A DNA stretch of 64,000 nt from Pseudomonadales bacterium (GTDB lineage: Bacteria > Pseudomonadota > Gammaproteobacteria > Pseudomonadales > Azotimanducaceae). This document shows positions 35,305-44,260 of the stretch, in pieces. The translations under genes and the position numbers were made by a program. The notes under the pieces are model-generated. The model saw nothing but the letters and a program-made list of their open reading frames with translations, was not told the DNA's origin and ran no database searches. Each line of letters starts with the position of its first letter. Within the stretch, counting starts at the first letter, position 1. The DNA lies in the NCBI GenBank assembly GCA_017642855.1, contig JAEPOO010000004.1, forward strand, positions 62,001 to 126,000. Direction: 5' to 3'.

Positions 35305-35383
35305 GTTGTCCTCCCGGGACCTGTAGAAATTTCGGCTTTTCGCCGCGCTGCGCTGGTGTAGTTCTTCACTTTACCCAGCTCGT

Positions 35384-35722
35384 TCACTTAATGGCGATCA
35401 GTTCCACCTCAAAAATAAGGGTTGTATTGCCAGGAATAGGACCAACGCCACGAGCACCATAGCCTAGGGCCGGGGGAACACGTAGACGCCACTTGTCACC
35501 TTCCTTCATCATTTGCAGCGCTTCGACCCACCCTTGGATGACCCCGTTAACGGGAAGGTCGATAGGTTCTCCACGTTCAACAGAGCTATCGAAGACGCGA
35601 CCATCTTCGAAGGTACCATGGTAGTGTGCGGTGACGGTATCGGTCGGGCCAGGGGTGGCACCTTCACCAGATGCCAAAATTTCATACTGCAGCCCGCTGC
35701 TTGTCGTGGTCCACTGTGTCAT
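35384..35722 (-). CDS. FKBP-type peptidyl-prolyl isomerase
   Basis: 112 aa from ATG 35722, with AGGAGG 6 bases upstream (a longer frame to 35788 has no such site). Core FKBP motifs: VTAHYHGTFEDGRVFDSSVERGEP, VIQGWVEALQMMKEGDKWRLRVPPALGYGARG and IPGNTTLIFEVELI. No signal peptide, so cytoplasmic. Catalyses proline cis-trans isomerisation in protein folding. Confidence 0.92.
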   Translation of the reverse strand: MTQWTTTSSGLQYEILASGEGATPGPTDTVTAHYHGTFEDGRVFDSSVERGEPIDLPVNGVIQGWVEALQMMKEGDKWRLRVPPALGYGARGVGPIPGNTTLIFEVELIAIK

Positions 35723-35811
35723 TCGTTTCCTCCTGATTGGCAAAAGTCTAACGCTAACATAGCTCAGCCGCGCAAGCAGTGTGATCAAACGACGGAAAGA
35801 ATAGGTATGAC

Positions 35812-37395
35812 ATGACAGACAGATCTCAGGCTCACGCGGCTGAAACGCGGATCACGCGCTTCCTGCATCTGGTCGAATGGTTAGGCAACGCATTACCTCA
35901 CCCTGTGACCCTGTTCGCACTCTTCGCGATCGGGATTGTATTCCTGTCAGGGCTTCTCGGATTCCTGGATGTCTCGGTGGCTGATCCCCGTCCGGAGGGT
36001 GCAAAAGGCAGAGCGGACAACGGCATGATCGAAGTGGTCAGTCTGATGAATGCAGAAGGTTTGCGCATGATCGTGATGAATCTCGTGAGCAACTTTGTGG
36101 GCTTCGCACCCCTGGGTACGGTGCTGGTCGCCTTGTTAGGGGTCGGTGTCGCTGAACGCTCTGGCTGGTTAACGGCAGTAATCCGGGCCATGGTCCTGAG
36201 AGCCCCGCCGCACATGGTCACCATTATCATTGTGTTTGCTGGTGTGCTTTCAAACACGGCATCCGAAATGGGTTATGTGGTCCTTGTACCCTTGGCCGCC
36301 GTTGTTTTCTATTCACTGGGTCGACATCCGCTCGCCGGGCTCGCTGCAGCCTTTGCCGGTGTGTCCGGGGGGTATAGCGCCAACCTTCTGATCGGCACCG
36401 TCGATCCACTCTTATCCGGTATCACAACCGAGGCCGCGCGATTGATTGACCCAACTTACGAGGTCGACGTCAGCGCCAACTGGTACTTCATGATCGCCAG
36501 CACTTTTCTGATCACTATCGTCGGCAGTTTTATCAGCCTGAAGATCGTTGAGCCCGCCCTCGGTCCTTATAAAGGCACACCGGATCTTGATGGCGCCGAT
36601 GCTCACAGAATGGATCCACTCACAACGGTAGAGAAGAAGGGACTTTGGCGCTCGCTTTGGGCGACCCTCATTTTTGCGGCGGTGATCATGGTGTTGGTCC
36701 TTCCTGAGGGCGCGGTGCTGCGAAACCAGGAAACGGGCGCCATCGCGGGTTCTCCCTTTTTGCGAGGGATTGTCGCCATCATATTCTTTTACTTTATAAC
36801 CATCGGCATCGTCTATGGCCAAACCGTGGGTACGATTCGGTCCGATCGGGATGTTATTGATGCCATGGCGCATGCGATGAGTACACTCGGTCTCTACATC
36901 GCACTGGTGTTTTTCGCCGCACAATTTGTCGCCTTCTTCGGTTGGACAAACCTTGGCGCCATAACCGCTGTGTTGGGCGCAAACTTCCTGCAGAACATCG
37001 GATTTACAGGGCCGGTACTGTTCTTCTTGTTTATCCTGGTTTGTGGCTTTATCAATCTGATGCTTGGGTCCGCATCCGCCCAGTGGGCTGTCACCGCGCC
37101 AATCTTCGTGCCGATGCTGATGTTGTTGGGTTACGCACCCGAAGTCATTCAGGCCGCCTATCGAATCGGTGACTCCAGCACCAACATCATCACACCAATG
37201 ATGAGCTACTTCGGTTTGATCATGGCTTTCGTCAATCGATATGTGCCGACGGCGGGTGTTGGTACCGTGATCGCGATGATGCTGCCTTATTCGGTCGCCT
37301 TTCTTGTATTCTGGTCACTGTTCTTTTTTCTATGGACTTTTATCCTGGGGTTACCCGTTGGACCAGCAGCACCCACCTATTACACCACCGGGTAG
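35812..37395 (+). CDS. abgT: AbgT-family transporter (p-aminobenzoyl-glutamate type)
   Basis: 527 aa, about 11-12 TM helices. N-terminal LVEWLGNALPHPVTLFALFA, SNFVGFAPLGTVLVALLGVGVAERSG, and SAGGYSANL-type re-entrant hairpin (GVSGGYSANLLIGTVDPLLSG) are AbgT signatures, as is GSASAQWAVTAPIFVPM. Family members import p-aminobenzoyl-glutamate or, as MtrF/YdaH, export sulfonamides and p-aminobenzoate by proton exchange. No abgAB hydrolase genes are adjacent. Confidence 0.92.
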   Translation: MTDRSQAHAAETRITRFLHLVEWLGNALPHPVTLFALFAIGIVFLSGLLGFLDVSVADPRPEGAKGRADNGMIEVVSLMNAEGLRMIVMNLVSNFVGFAPLGTVLVALLGVGVAERSGWLTAVIRAMVLRAPPHMVTIIIVFAGVLSNTASEMGYVVLVPLAAVVFYSLGRHPLAGLAAAFAGVSGGYSANLLIGTVDPLLSGITTEAARLIDPTYEVDVSANWYFMIASTFLITIVGSFISLKIVEPALGPYKGTPDLDGADAHRMDPLTTVEKKGLWRSLWATLIFAAVIMVLVLPEGAVLRNQETGAIAGSPFLRGIVAIIFFYFITIGIVYGQTVGTIRSDRDVIDAMAHAMSTLGLYIALVFFAAQFVAFFGWTNLGAITAVLGANFLQNIGFTGPVLFFLFILVCGFINLMLGSASAQWAVTAPIFVPMLMLLGYAPEVIQAAYRIGDSSTNIITPMMSYFGLIMAFVNRYVPTAGVGTVIAMMLPYSVAFLVFWSLFFFLWTFILGLPVGPAAPTYYTTG

Positions 37396-37702
37396 TCCGA
37401 TCGGGGTCAGTTAACATAACCAGCATGAACTGGAAGCATCTATTTCACAGCGCCGTCGAGCCAATCATCTGAGCCCGTCGCATGGCTTATGTCTCAATTG
37501 ATTGTGGCGAACAGGGTTCCGCAATCCAGTGAACAGTTAACTGCTTCGGACTTCTCTGACTTTCTTCGCTTCCACGGTCAAAGACCATCGACTAGTCCAC
37601 GTCGTGACTTTCCCCTGTGCCGAGCGAACGACGACACGCCGGCACCGACGGGTCAGAGTGTCATCGTTCTCATCCTGGAGAACGTTGGCAATGATGAGAT
37701 GA

Positions 37703-38068
37703 GGTATCTTCCCAATCTCACCCGGTTCGCGAATCAACACGCACAACCAGATCATCGTCGATCATTTTGATCTCACCCTAGTGCGATCGATTCAACGAAA
37801 CGGTGATTGCGAAGTGGGATTTGACCATCCATACAGGCAGCCAGTTAGCGCTGAGGATCTTCAACACTACGCCACGCTTGGACTGGATTGGATATACCTT
37901 GAATACACCACGCTAGGCGCGGCCTTGATTAGTCAGGCACACCAGGCGGGTATCAAAGTGATGGGGTATACCGTTAACGCTTCGGAGCCAATACCAGCGG
38001 CAGTGCGTCAACAACTGGATGGTGTCATCACTGATCGCGCTTCACTAAAAGAAGAATGGACTCAGTAA
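37703..38068 (+). pseudogene. Remnant of glycerophosphodiester phosphodiesterase
   Basis: The open stretch from the stop at 37700 ends in AHQAGIKVMGYTVN...LDGVITDRASL, the C-terminal signature of GDPD (UgpQ/GlpQ) enzymes. The catalytic N-terminal HRG and glutamates are gone and no proper start is present. The frame just upstream (37489-37770, SVIVLILENVGNDEMRYLPN) looks like a different broken fragment, possibly of a sulfatase-type hydrolase. Both sit between intact genes, consistent with gene decay. Confidence 0.55.
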
Positions 38069-38213
38069 CAGACCATCTTCAGCGAACTATTTTTGTGCAC
38101 GATTGACCAAGCTGTCTTTGTCCAATGAATTACCACGGAAAAAATCTCCCGAGCGGTTAATCGCTTGATGTGACGCCTGCGTATCTCTGTCTTTAATCAC
38201 CACTGGAGGCAAA

Positions 38214-40403
38214 ATGATACTGCGTCGACTTTTTGGCACAGCGCTCGTTCTAACCCTACTGCAAGCCTGCAGCAGCGACAGCAGCGATAACTCACCCAAC
38301 CCTGCACCACCTGCCCTCGTCGAGGAGGCAACGACAATTGTCGATACCGCTATCGCTGACGGCAGTTTCACTACGCTTGTTGCAGCGCTTGAAGCGACGG
38401 GCCTGGATGCAACCCTGGCAGACGAAACAGGCAACTTCACCGTTTTCGCGCCAACTGACGACGCATTTGCGCTTCTGGGACAGGAAACCATCGATGCACT
38501 CCTGGCTGACACTGATACGTTGAGCGCCATCCTGACTTACCATGTCCTCGACTCTGCGGTAGATGCAGAAACCGCCATCGCCTCTGCCGGTGAAAAATTT
38601 GCAACAGTGAACGGTGCAGAAATTGCGCTGTCCCTGGATAACAGTTCGCTCCTGGTCAACCTGTCTACGGTGACAGCCACGGACATCGTGACCGACAACG
38701 GCATCATTCATGTCATTGACGCCGTCCTTACACCGCCTGCACCACGCGGAGAAACCACCGGCAATATCGTTGAAACGGCTGTCGCGGCAGGCACTTTCAC
38801 GTCTCTGGTTGCTGCGCTACAAGCCACAGGGCTGGATACTACGCTGGCAGATGAGTCTTCCCGCTTTACCGTTTTCGCCCCGACAGATGACGCATTCGCA
38901 ATGATCGATGCAGCAACCATTGAGGCGCTGTTCGACAACCCTGACGTCCTGAGCAGCATCCTGCTCCAGCATGTCGTTACGGCTGAAGTACCATCCGTCG
39001 ATGCCTTCACTTTGAACGGCAACGATGTCGAGACGGCTTCTGGTGCCCTCATCCCGTTGAGCATCAACAGTGCCACTGACACCCTGACATTCGGCGGTGC
39101 CAACGTGACGGTTACCGACATCTACACAACCAACGGCGTTATCCATGTCATCGATACGGTCATCGTTGCCGACGTTGAAATTCCCGCGCCCACCGCTTCA
39201 ATTGTCGATGTTGCTCGCGACAATGGCAGTTTCAACACACTGGTCGCTGCGCTTGAAGCCACCGACCTGGACGTGCTGCTTGGCGATACCGATCAAACCT
39301 TCACGGTCTTCGCGCCAACCGATGCTGCTTTCGCGCTACTTGGTGCAGACACAATAGACGCACTGCTCGCAGACCCGACTACTCTCAGCAATATCCTGAC
39401 TTACCATGTCATTGCCGATGCTGAAATCTTGCAGGATGCGGCGGTGACTGTGGCTCAGTCCGGTGATAACAAGGTTGAAATGGCCAACGGACAAGAAGCG
39501 GCACTCTCTTTCGCTGAAGGTAGCCTCTTCATCAATGCGTCGAACGTATCCGCTGCAGATGTCATGGCCGACAACGGCGTTATTCACGTGATTGACCAGG
39601 TCATTCTTCCTCCCGCAGAGAAAGTCGAGACCACTGAAACTATTGTTGATCTGGCTCTCGCCAACGAAAACCTGTCAACCCTGGTTACCGCTCTGCAAAC
39701 CGCCGATCTGGTGACGACGCTTGCCGACGAGACCACCTCGTTCACAGTGTTTGCACCAACTAACGCAGCATTCGATAAGGTTGAAGACGGCGCACTTTCG
39801 GGCCTGCTTTCCGATACGTCGGCTCTGAGTGATGTTCTGCTGACTCACGTCATCATTGGAAGCGAAATCGCCTCACTGGACGCATATGCCGCGAACGGCT
39901 CCGCTGTACCAACAGCGTCTGGTGATAGCGTCAACGTTGCCCTGACCAACTTTGCCGGCACGGCTAGTGGCGAGAACGATGAAGTCGCTTACGATGCTGA
40001 AAATCAGCGCTTAGTTGGCGGTGCAAATTCGTCGAATCCTGGCTTTACGCTTTACACCTTCGAAAATGACCTTGGTTTGTCCTCAAGTGCCTGCAACAAC
40101 GATTGTGCGCTTAACTGGCCACCGGTCACTTCAACCGATGGTGCAGTCGCCAACATCCCCGGGCTAACACTCATCTCACGGGAAGACGGCAGTGAGCAGG
40201 TCGCCTTCAAAGGTCGCCCGCTGTACTTCTTCAGTGGCGATGAGGCTGCTGGAGACATCAATGGCAATGGCGTCAGCGACGCATGGTTCACAGCTGATCA
40301 GCAGCAGGTGGAACTCGAGATCCAGGGCTCCGGTGTTGAGACCGTTGACCTATACGGCAGCAACGGTGTTATCCACCTGATCGACACGGTCATCCTGAAT
40401 TAA
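38214..40403 (+). CDS. Multi-fasciclin lipoprotein with inserted secreted-repeat domain
   Basis: 729 aa. Lipobox LLQAC (Cys19). Four FAS1 domains (about 40-175, 178-315, 325-465, 470-729), each with FTVFAPT(D/N)DAF and NGVIHVID motifs. The fourth FAS1 is split: after about residue 578 a module typical of COG4315/PF03640 lipoproteins is inserted (FTLYTFENDLGLSSSACNND, LNWPPV, GRPLYFFSGD), and the FAS1 closing strand DLYGSNGVIHLIDTVIL returns at the very end. FAS1 domains mediate adhesion. GGAGG precedes the ATG. Confidence 0.88.
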   Translation: MILRRLFGTALVLTLLQACSSDSSDNSPNPAPPALVEEATTIVDTAIADGSFTTLVAALEATGLDATLADETGNFTVFAPTDDAFALLGQETIDALLADTDTLSAILTYHVLDSAVDAETAIASAGEKFATVNGAEIALSLDNSSLLVNLSTVTATDIVTDNGIIHVIDAVLTPPAPRGETTGNIVETAVAAGTFTSLVAALQATGLDTTLADESSRFTVFAPTDDAFAMIDAATIEALFDNPDVLSSILLQHVVTAEVPSVDAFTLNGNDVETASGALIPLSINSATDTLTFGGANVTVTDIYTTNGVIHVIDTVIVADVEIPAPTASIVDVARDNGSFNTLVAALEATDLDVLLGDTDQTFTVFAPTDAAFALLGADTIDALLADPTTLSNILTYHVIADAEILQDAAVTVAQSGDNKVEMANGQEAALSFAEGSLFINASNVSAADVMADNGVIHVIDQVILPPAEKVETTETIVDLALANENLSTLVTALQTADLVTTLADETTSFTVFAPTNAAFDKVEDGALSGLLSDTSALSDVLLTHVIIGSEIASLDAYAANGSAVPTASGDSVNVALTNFAGTASGENDEVAYDAENQRLVGGANSSNPGFTLYTFENDLGLSSSACNNDCALNWPPVTSTDGAVANIPGLTLISREDGSEQVAFKGRPLYFFSGDEAAGDINGNGVSDAWFTADQQQVELEIQGSGVETVDLYGSNGVIHLIDTVILN

Positions 40404-40516
40404 CCTCTCCGCGCGGCGGTCTTGTGCCGCTGCGCACCCCTTCTGCTCATATGTCTTGATCACGGTCTCAAGAACGGGATACCTTGTTTCTTACAACAAA
40501 AACAAGAGTCTCCAAT

Positions 40517-42439
40517 ATGAAGGCCGCCGTTTTACTTTTCCTGCTTTTACTCGCCGCATGCGACAGACAATCACCAAATACAACAAGCGATCCGATAGAA
40601 AAGGGTCCTGAACCAGACACACTCGTATCCACGGACGACATGCAGACGGGAGCATCGGACTTTGACAGAGCCAGTCATCCCGGCGCTGAACTTTATTCTG
40701 CCCACTGCGATCAATGTCACAGCGGCACCGTACCCAAGGCACCTCATTTCTCCTGGCTGGAGATGATGAGCGCGAGCGCGATCTATGCCTCGATGACCGA
40801 GGGGATCATGTCGGTTCAAGCCGCGCACCTGTCAGTGGAAGAGAAGATACTGATCACCGAATACATCGCCCGAAAACATATCTCAGATGACAGTGACCTC
40901 ACGGCCTATGAACCAACTTACTGCGACGATCAAACGATCGAAACAGACAGCCCTGCACCGTCGGTGAACTGGGGTCACGACACCAATCGCTTTTCCCCCG
41001 CAGACGTCGCAGGTCTAACAGCGGATGATCTTAGAGACCTGGAACTCAAATGGTCTTTTGTTTATCCGGATGCATTTCGCGCCAGGTCGCAGCCTAGTAT
41101 CGCGTACAACACAATCTTCACGGGCAGTCAGGACGGTACCGTGTTCGCATTCGATCTCGATACCGGCTGCACCAAATGGACCTTCAAAGCATCAGCGGAA
41201 GTTCGAACCGGTATCGTCTTATCAAATGACACAGAAGCCCCGCTCGCCTTTTTTGGAGACATCCTGGCCAAACAGTACGCCGTTAACGCGAGAACCGGAG
41301 AGCTCGTTTGGTCGATAAAGGCAGATGAACATCCTGCAGCAACACTCACCGGCACTGCCGCCTATTACGATGGTCATTTGTATGTGCCGTTGTCTTCGTT
41401 GGAAGTTATTCCAGCTGCCGACCCCAGTTATGAATGTTGTACCTTTCGTGGCAGCGTTCTCGCTCTGAACGCAGAAACCGGTGAGGAAATTTGGCGCCAC
41501 TACGCTATAGAAGAAGCACCTGAACCCGTCAGTAAAACCAGCGTCGGCACCAACGTTCTGGCACCTTCGGGTGCACCTGTCTGGTCAAGCCCGACCATCG
41601 ATGCAAAACGCGGATTGCTCTATGTCGGCACCGGCGAGAACTATTCATCACCTGCCGACGGAAACTCCGATGCCATACTCGCCATCGAAATGGCAACCGG
41701 TCAACGCGCCTGGACCCGACAATCGACAGCAGGTGATGCATGGAATGTCGCCTGCATGATGAAAGACAATCCAAACTGCCCCGAGGAAGATGGCCCGGAC
41801 TTTGACCACGGTTCCAGCATTCTGCTCGCGGCGGTCGATGAAGTGCGTGACATTCTTCTGGCAGGGCACAAAAATGGCACCATCTTTGGGCTGGACCCAG
41901 ATAAACAGGCCGAACTGGTTTGGGAGACTAAGGTTGGTCGCGGCAGTATTCAGGGCGGCGTGCACTTTGGCATGGCCATCGAAGGTACAACGCTTTACGC
42001 GCCCATCAACGACATGAACAACACCCGCAATGGCGATTACCTGGATCCTGAAAAAGCCAGGCCGGGTGTTCATGCAATCGATATCTCCAACGGTGAGGTG
42101 CTATGGCGCCATGTTCAAGACAATGTTTGTTTTCCTGAACACGAATTCTGCGACCCTGGAATTTCGAGCCCGGTGACTGCCATGCCTGGTGCTTTAGTTG
42201 CCGGACATCTTGATGGTTTCGTCCGAGCATATAGTAAGGAAGATGGCCAACTGTTGTTCGAGTTCGATTCACGAGGCGACATCACCGGCGTCAACGGCCT
42301 CACGGGCCATGGCGGCAGTATGAGTGGCGCAGGACCTGCGATAGTCGATGGCCATGTCGTCATTAACTCCGGTTACGGCTTGTACAACCACCAGGCTGGT
42401 AACGTGTTATTGGTGTTCGCACCGAGGGCAGCGGACTAA
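40517..42439 (+). CDS. PQQ-dependent dehydrogenase with N-terminal cytochrome c, lipoprotein
   Basis: 640 aa from ATG 40517. Lipobox LLAAC (Cys16). A short cytochrome c domain with CDQCH (64-68) precedes an eight-bladed beta-propeller with the NWGHDTNRFSPA start and repeats such as GSQDGTVFAFDLDTG. Vicinal cysteines Cys307-Cys308 (YECCTFRG) match the disulfide ring of quinoprotein dehydrogenases. The closest type is polyvinyl-alcohol dehydrogenase-like; the physiological alcohol is unknown. Electrons would pass from PQQ to the fused haem. Confidence 0.85.
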   Translation: MKAAVLLFLLLLAACDRQSPNTTSDPIEKGPEPDTLVSTDDMQTGASDFDRASHPGAELYSAHCDQCHSGTVPKAPHFSWLEMMSASAIYASMTEGIMSVQAAHLSVEEKILITEYIARKHISDDSDLTAYEPTYCDDQTIETDSPAPSVNWGHDTNRFSPADVAGLTADDLRDLELKWSFVYPDAFRARSQPSIAYNTIFTGSQDGTVFAFDLDTGCTKWTFKASAEVRTGIVLSNDTEAPLAFFGDILAKQYAVNARTGELVWSIKADEHPAATLTGTAAYYDGHLYVPLSSLEVIPAADPSYECCTFRGSVLALNAETGEEIWRHYAIEEAPEPVSKTSVGTNVLAPSGAPVWSSPTIDAKRGLLYVGTGENYSSPADGNSDAILAIEMATGQRAWTRQSTAGDAWNVACMMKDNPNCPEEDGPDFDHGSSILLAAVDEVRDILLAGHKNGTIFGLDPDKQAELVWETKVGRGSIQGGVHFGMAIEGTTLYAPINDMNNTRNGDYLDPEKARPGVHAIDISNGEVLWRHVQDNVCFPEHEFCDPGISSPVTAMPGALVAGHLDGFVRAYSKEDGQLLFEFDSRGDITGVNGLTGHGGSMSGAGPAIVDGHVVINSGYGLYNHQAGNVLLVFAPRAAD

Positions 42440-42570
42440 CAAGAGAATTGTGCTTTCTGCCCTGTACTTTAGGAATAGAGACTTAGAAAATACTCAGCAT
42501 GTCTGTGATACCAACACCCTCATCCAGAAATTGCTCAGCATCGTTTCCCGATTTACCGGGCAGAGACAAC

Positions 42571-42860
42571 GGTGAAAGACCTTTGTGAGGCAATCACAAA
42601 AGCATTACCCCACTTGAACTGGATTTCGAGATCATCCTGACAGAAGACGGCAGTCCCGATCACGCCTGGGAAAAATTTGCCAGATCGTTGGAACCAACGC
42701 ACAGGTCACAGGCATACAATTGTCACGAAGTTTCGGCCAGCACTATGTCATCACTGCGGGTATTGAAGCTGCCAATAGCGACTGGGTCGGTGTTCTGAAT
42801 TGTGACCTTCAGGATCATCGGAAACATCTGGCATCAACATGGATTTTGCTTGAGCAGGTT
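42571..42860 (+). pseudogene. Remnant of a GT2 glycosyltransferase
   Basis: Pieces in different frames: DFEIILTEDGSPDHAWEKFARS (about 42622-42690) and LSRSFGQHYVITAGIEAANSD...LNCDLQDH (42720-42825). These are the consecutive nucleotide-binding, acceptor and DxD-type motifs of GT2 enzymes (FEIILVDDGSPD, LSRNFGQH, DCDLQD). Frameshifts separate them and the rest of the gene is missing. The remainder of the 42440-42952 gap shows nothing else. Confidence 0.7.
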
Positions 42861-42952
42861 CAATTTTCTCACGGTCAGGGACTTGGCAATTCAGCCAAAT
42901 ACATGGTTAATTGCCCTACATTCAAGGCAAATACTCGCATCGAGGAGTGGAA

Positions 42953-44260
42953 ATGAGCGAAGCGCAAGACTTACCACCGGCAGATTTTCAACGACCAGGT
43001 GATTCAGAATCAAAAATGGTGGGACCTATCCCAAACCCGTACGATCTCCCATTGGACGAAATCAATCCGGTTAATCCACGTCTGTTCAGTGAAAACAAGT
43101 GGTCTGACTTTTTTAAGCGGCTTCGTGAAGAAGACCCCGTGCATTTCAATCAGACTGACCTCGCTGGCCGTTATTGGTCGCTGACCCGATACGCTGAAAT
43201 CAAAGCTGTGGACACGGACCACGAAAACTTCTCTTCCGCCCACGGGATCACATTAGGGTTCCCGGTTGGGGCGGAGTTGCCTGAGGGCGCGCTGGACGTC
43301 TCCATGTTCATCGCCATGGATCCACCGACACACGATGTACAACGCAAAACGGTTACGGGTGTTGTTGCACCCAGCAATCTTGCCAAACTCGAGTCACTGA
43401 TTCGCGAACGAACCATCGAAGTGCTCGAAAACCTGCCAGAGGACGAGCCCTTCGAATGGGTAGATACGGTATCTATTGAACTCACAACACGAATGCTGGC
43501 AACTCTCTTTGATTTTCCGTTTGAAGACAGGAGAAAACTGACTCGCTGGTCCGATGTGGCGACGGCGGTACCAGGCGCAGGCATTGTCGAGACAGAAGAA
43601 GAACGACGATCTGAGTTAATCGAATGCCTGGAGTACTTCACGAGGCTCTGGAACGAGCGAAAAGAACATCCGGGAGAAGACCTCGTTTCCATGCTGGTTC
43701 AGGGTGAAGAAACCAGAGACATGCAGCCACTCGAGTTCCTGGGCAACCTGATTCTTCTCATTGTCGGCGGTAACGACACCACTCGGAATACGATGAGCGG
43801 CAGCGTCTACGCACTGAACCAGTTCCCAGAACAGTATGACAAGCTCATCGCTGATCCAAAGCTGACGCCTTCTATGGTGGCCGAAGTCATTCGATGGCAA
43901 ACACCACTTGCGTACATGCGACGCACTGCAAATCACGATTGCGAGGTTGGCGGCAAGCAAATCAAAGAAGGCGATCAGATGTTGATGTGGTATGTGTCAG
44001 GCAATCGCGATGACAGCGTCTTTGAGAATCCGGACGAGTTGATCATTGATCGACCTAACGTCCGTAACCATCTCTCGTTTGGATTCGGCATCCATCGATG
44101 TATGGGTAACCGCCTCGCCGAACTGCAACTGCGAATCATTTGGGAAGAAATTCTTGCGCGCTTTGAAAAAATCGAAGTTCTCGAAGAGCCGGAACGAACC
44201 TATTCTTCCTTCGTGAAGGGCTACACGAAAATGATGGTGAAGGTGAAGCGCAAAGCTTAG
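42953..44260 (+). CDS. Cytochrome P450, CYP153-like alkane/fatty-acid omega-hydroxylase
   Basis: 435 aa from ATG 42953 with GAGGAG 5 bases upstream. I-helix oxygen-activation motif VGGNDTTRNTMSG, K-helix ExxR in EVIRW, then QTPLAYMRRTA, and haem loop FGFGIHRCMGNRLAE with ligand Cys383. GGNDTTRN, RWQTPLA-MRRTA and the FEWVDTVSIELTTRMLATLFDFPFE region are hallmarks of CYP153 soluble bacterial P450s that hydroxylate terminal carbons of alkanes, fatty acids or terpenoids. The usual ferredoxin and ferredoxin reductase genes are not adjacent. Confidence 0.88.
   Translation: MSEAQDLPPADFQRPGDSESKMVGPIPNPYDLPLDEINPVNPRLFSENKWSDFFKRLREEDPVHFNQTDLAGRYWSLTRYAEIKAVDTDHENFSSAHGITLGFPVGAELPEGALDVSMFIAMDPPTHDVQRKTVTGVVAPSNLAKLESLIRERTIEVLENLPEDEPFEWVDTVSIELTTRMLATLFDFPFEDRRKLTRWSDVATAVPGAGIVETEEERRSELIECLEYFTRLWNERKEHPGEDLVSMLVQGEETRDMQPLEFLGNLILLIVGGNDTTRNTMSGSVYALNQFPEQYDKLIADPKLTPSMVAEVIRWQTPLAYMRRTANHDCEVGGKQIKEGDQMLMWYVSGNRDDSVFENPDELIIDRPNVRNHLSFGFGIHRCMGNRLAELQLRIIWEEILARFEKIEVLEEPERTYSSFVKGYTKMMVKVKRKA

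Noticed and set aside
36412-36924. Long open frame antisense to the AbgT transporter gene
   Set aside because: Shadow of a strongly conserved membrane protein gene; its translation is His/Arg-rich with no domain.
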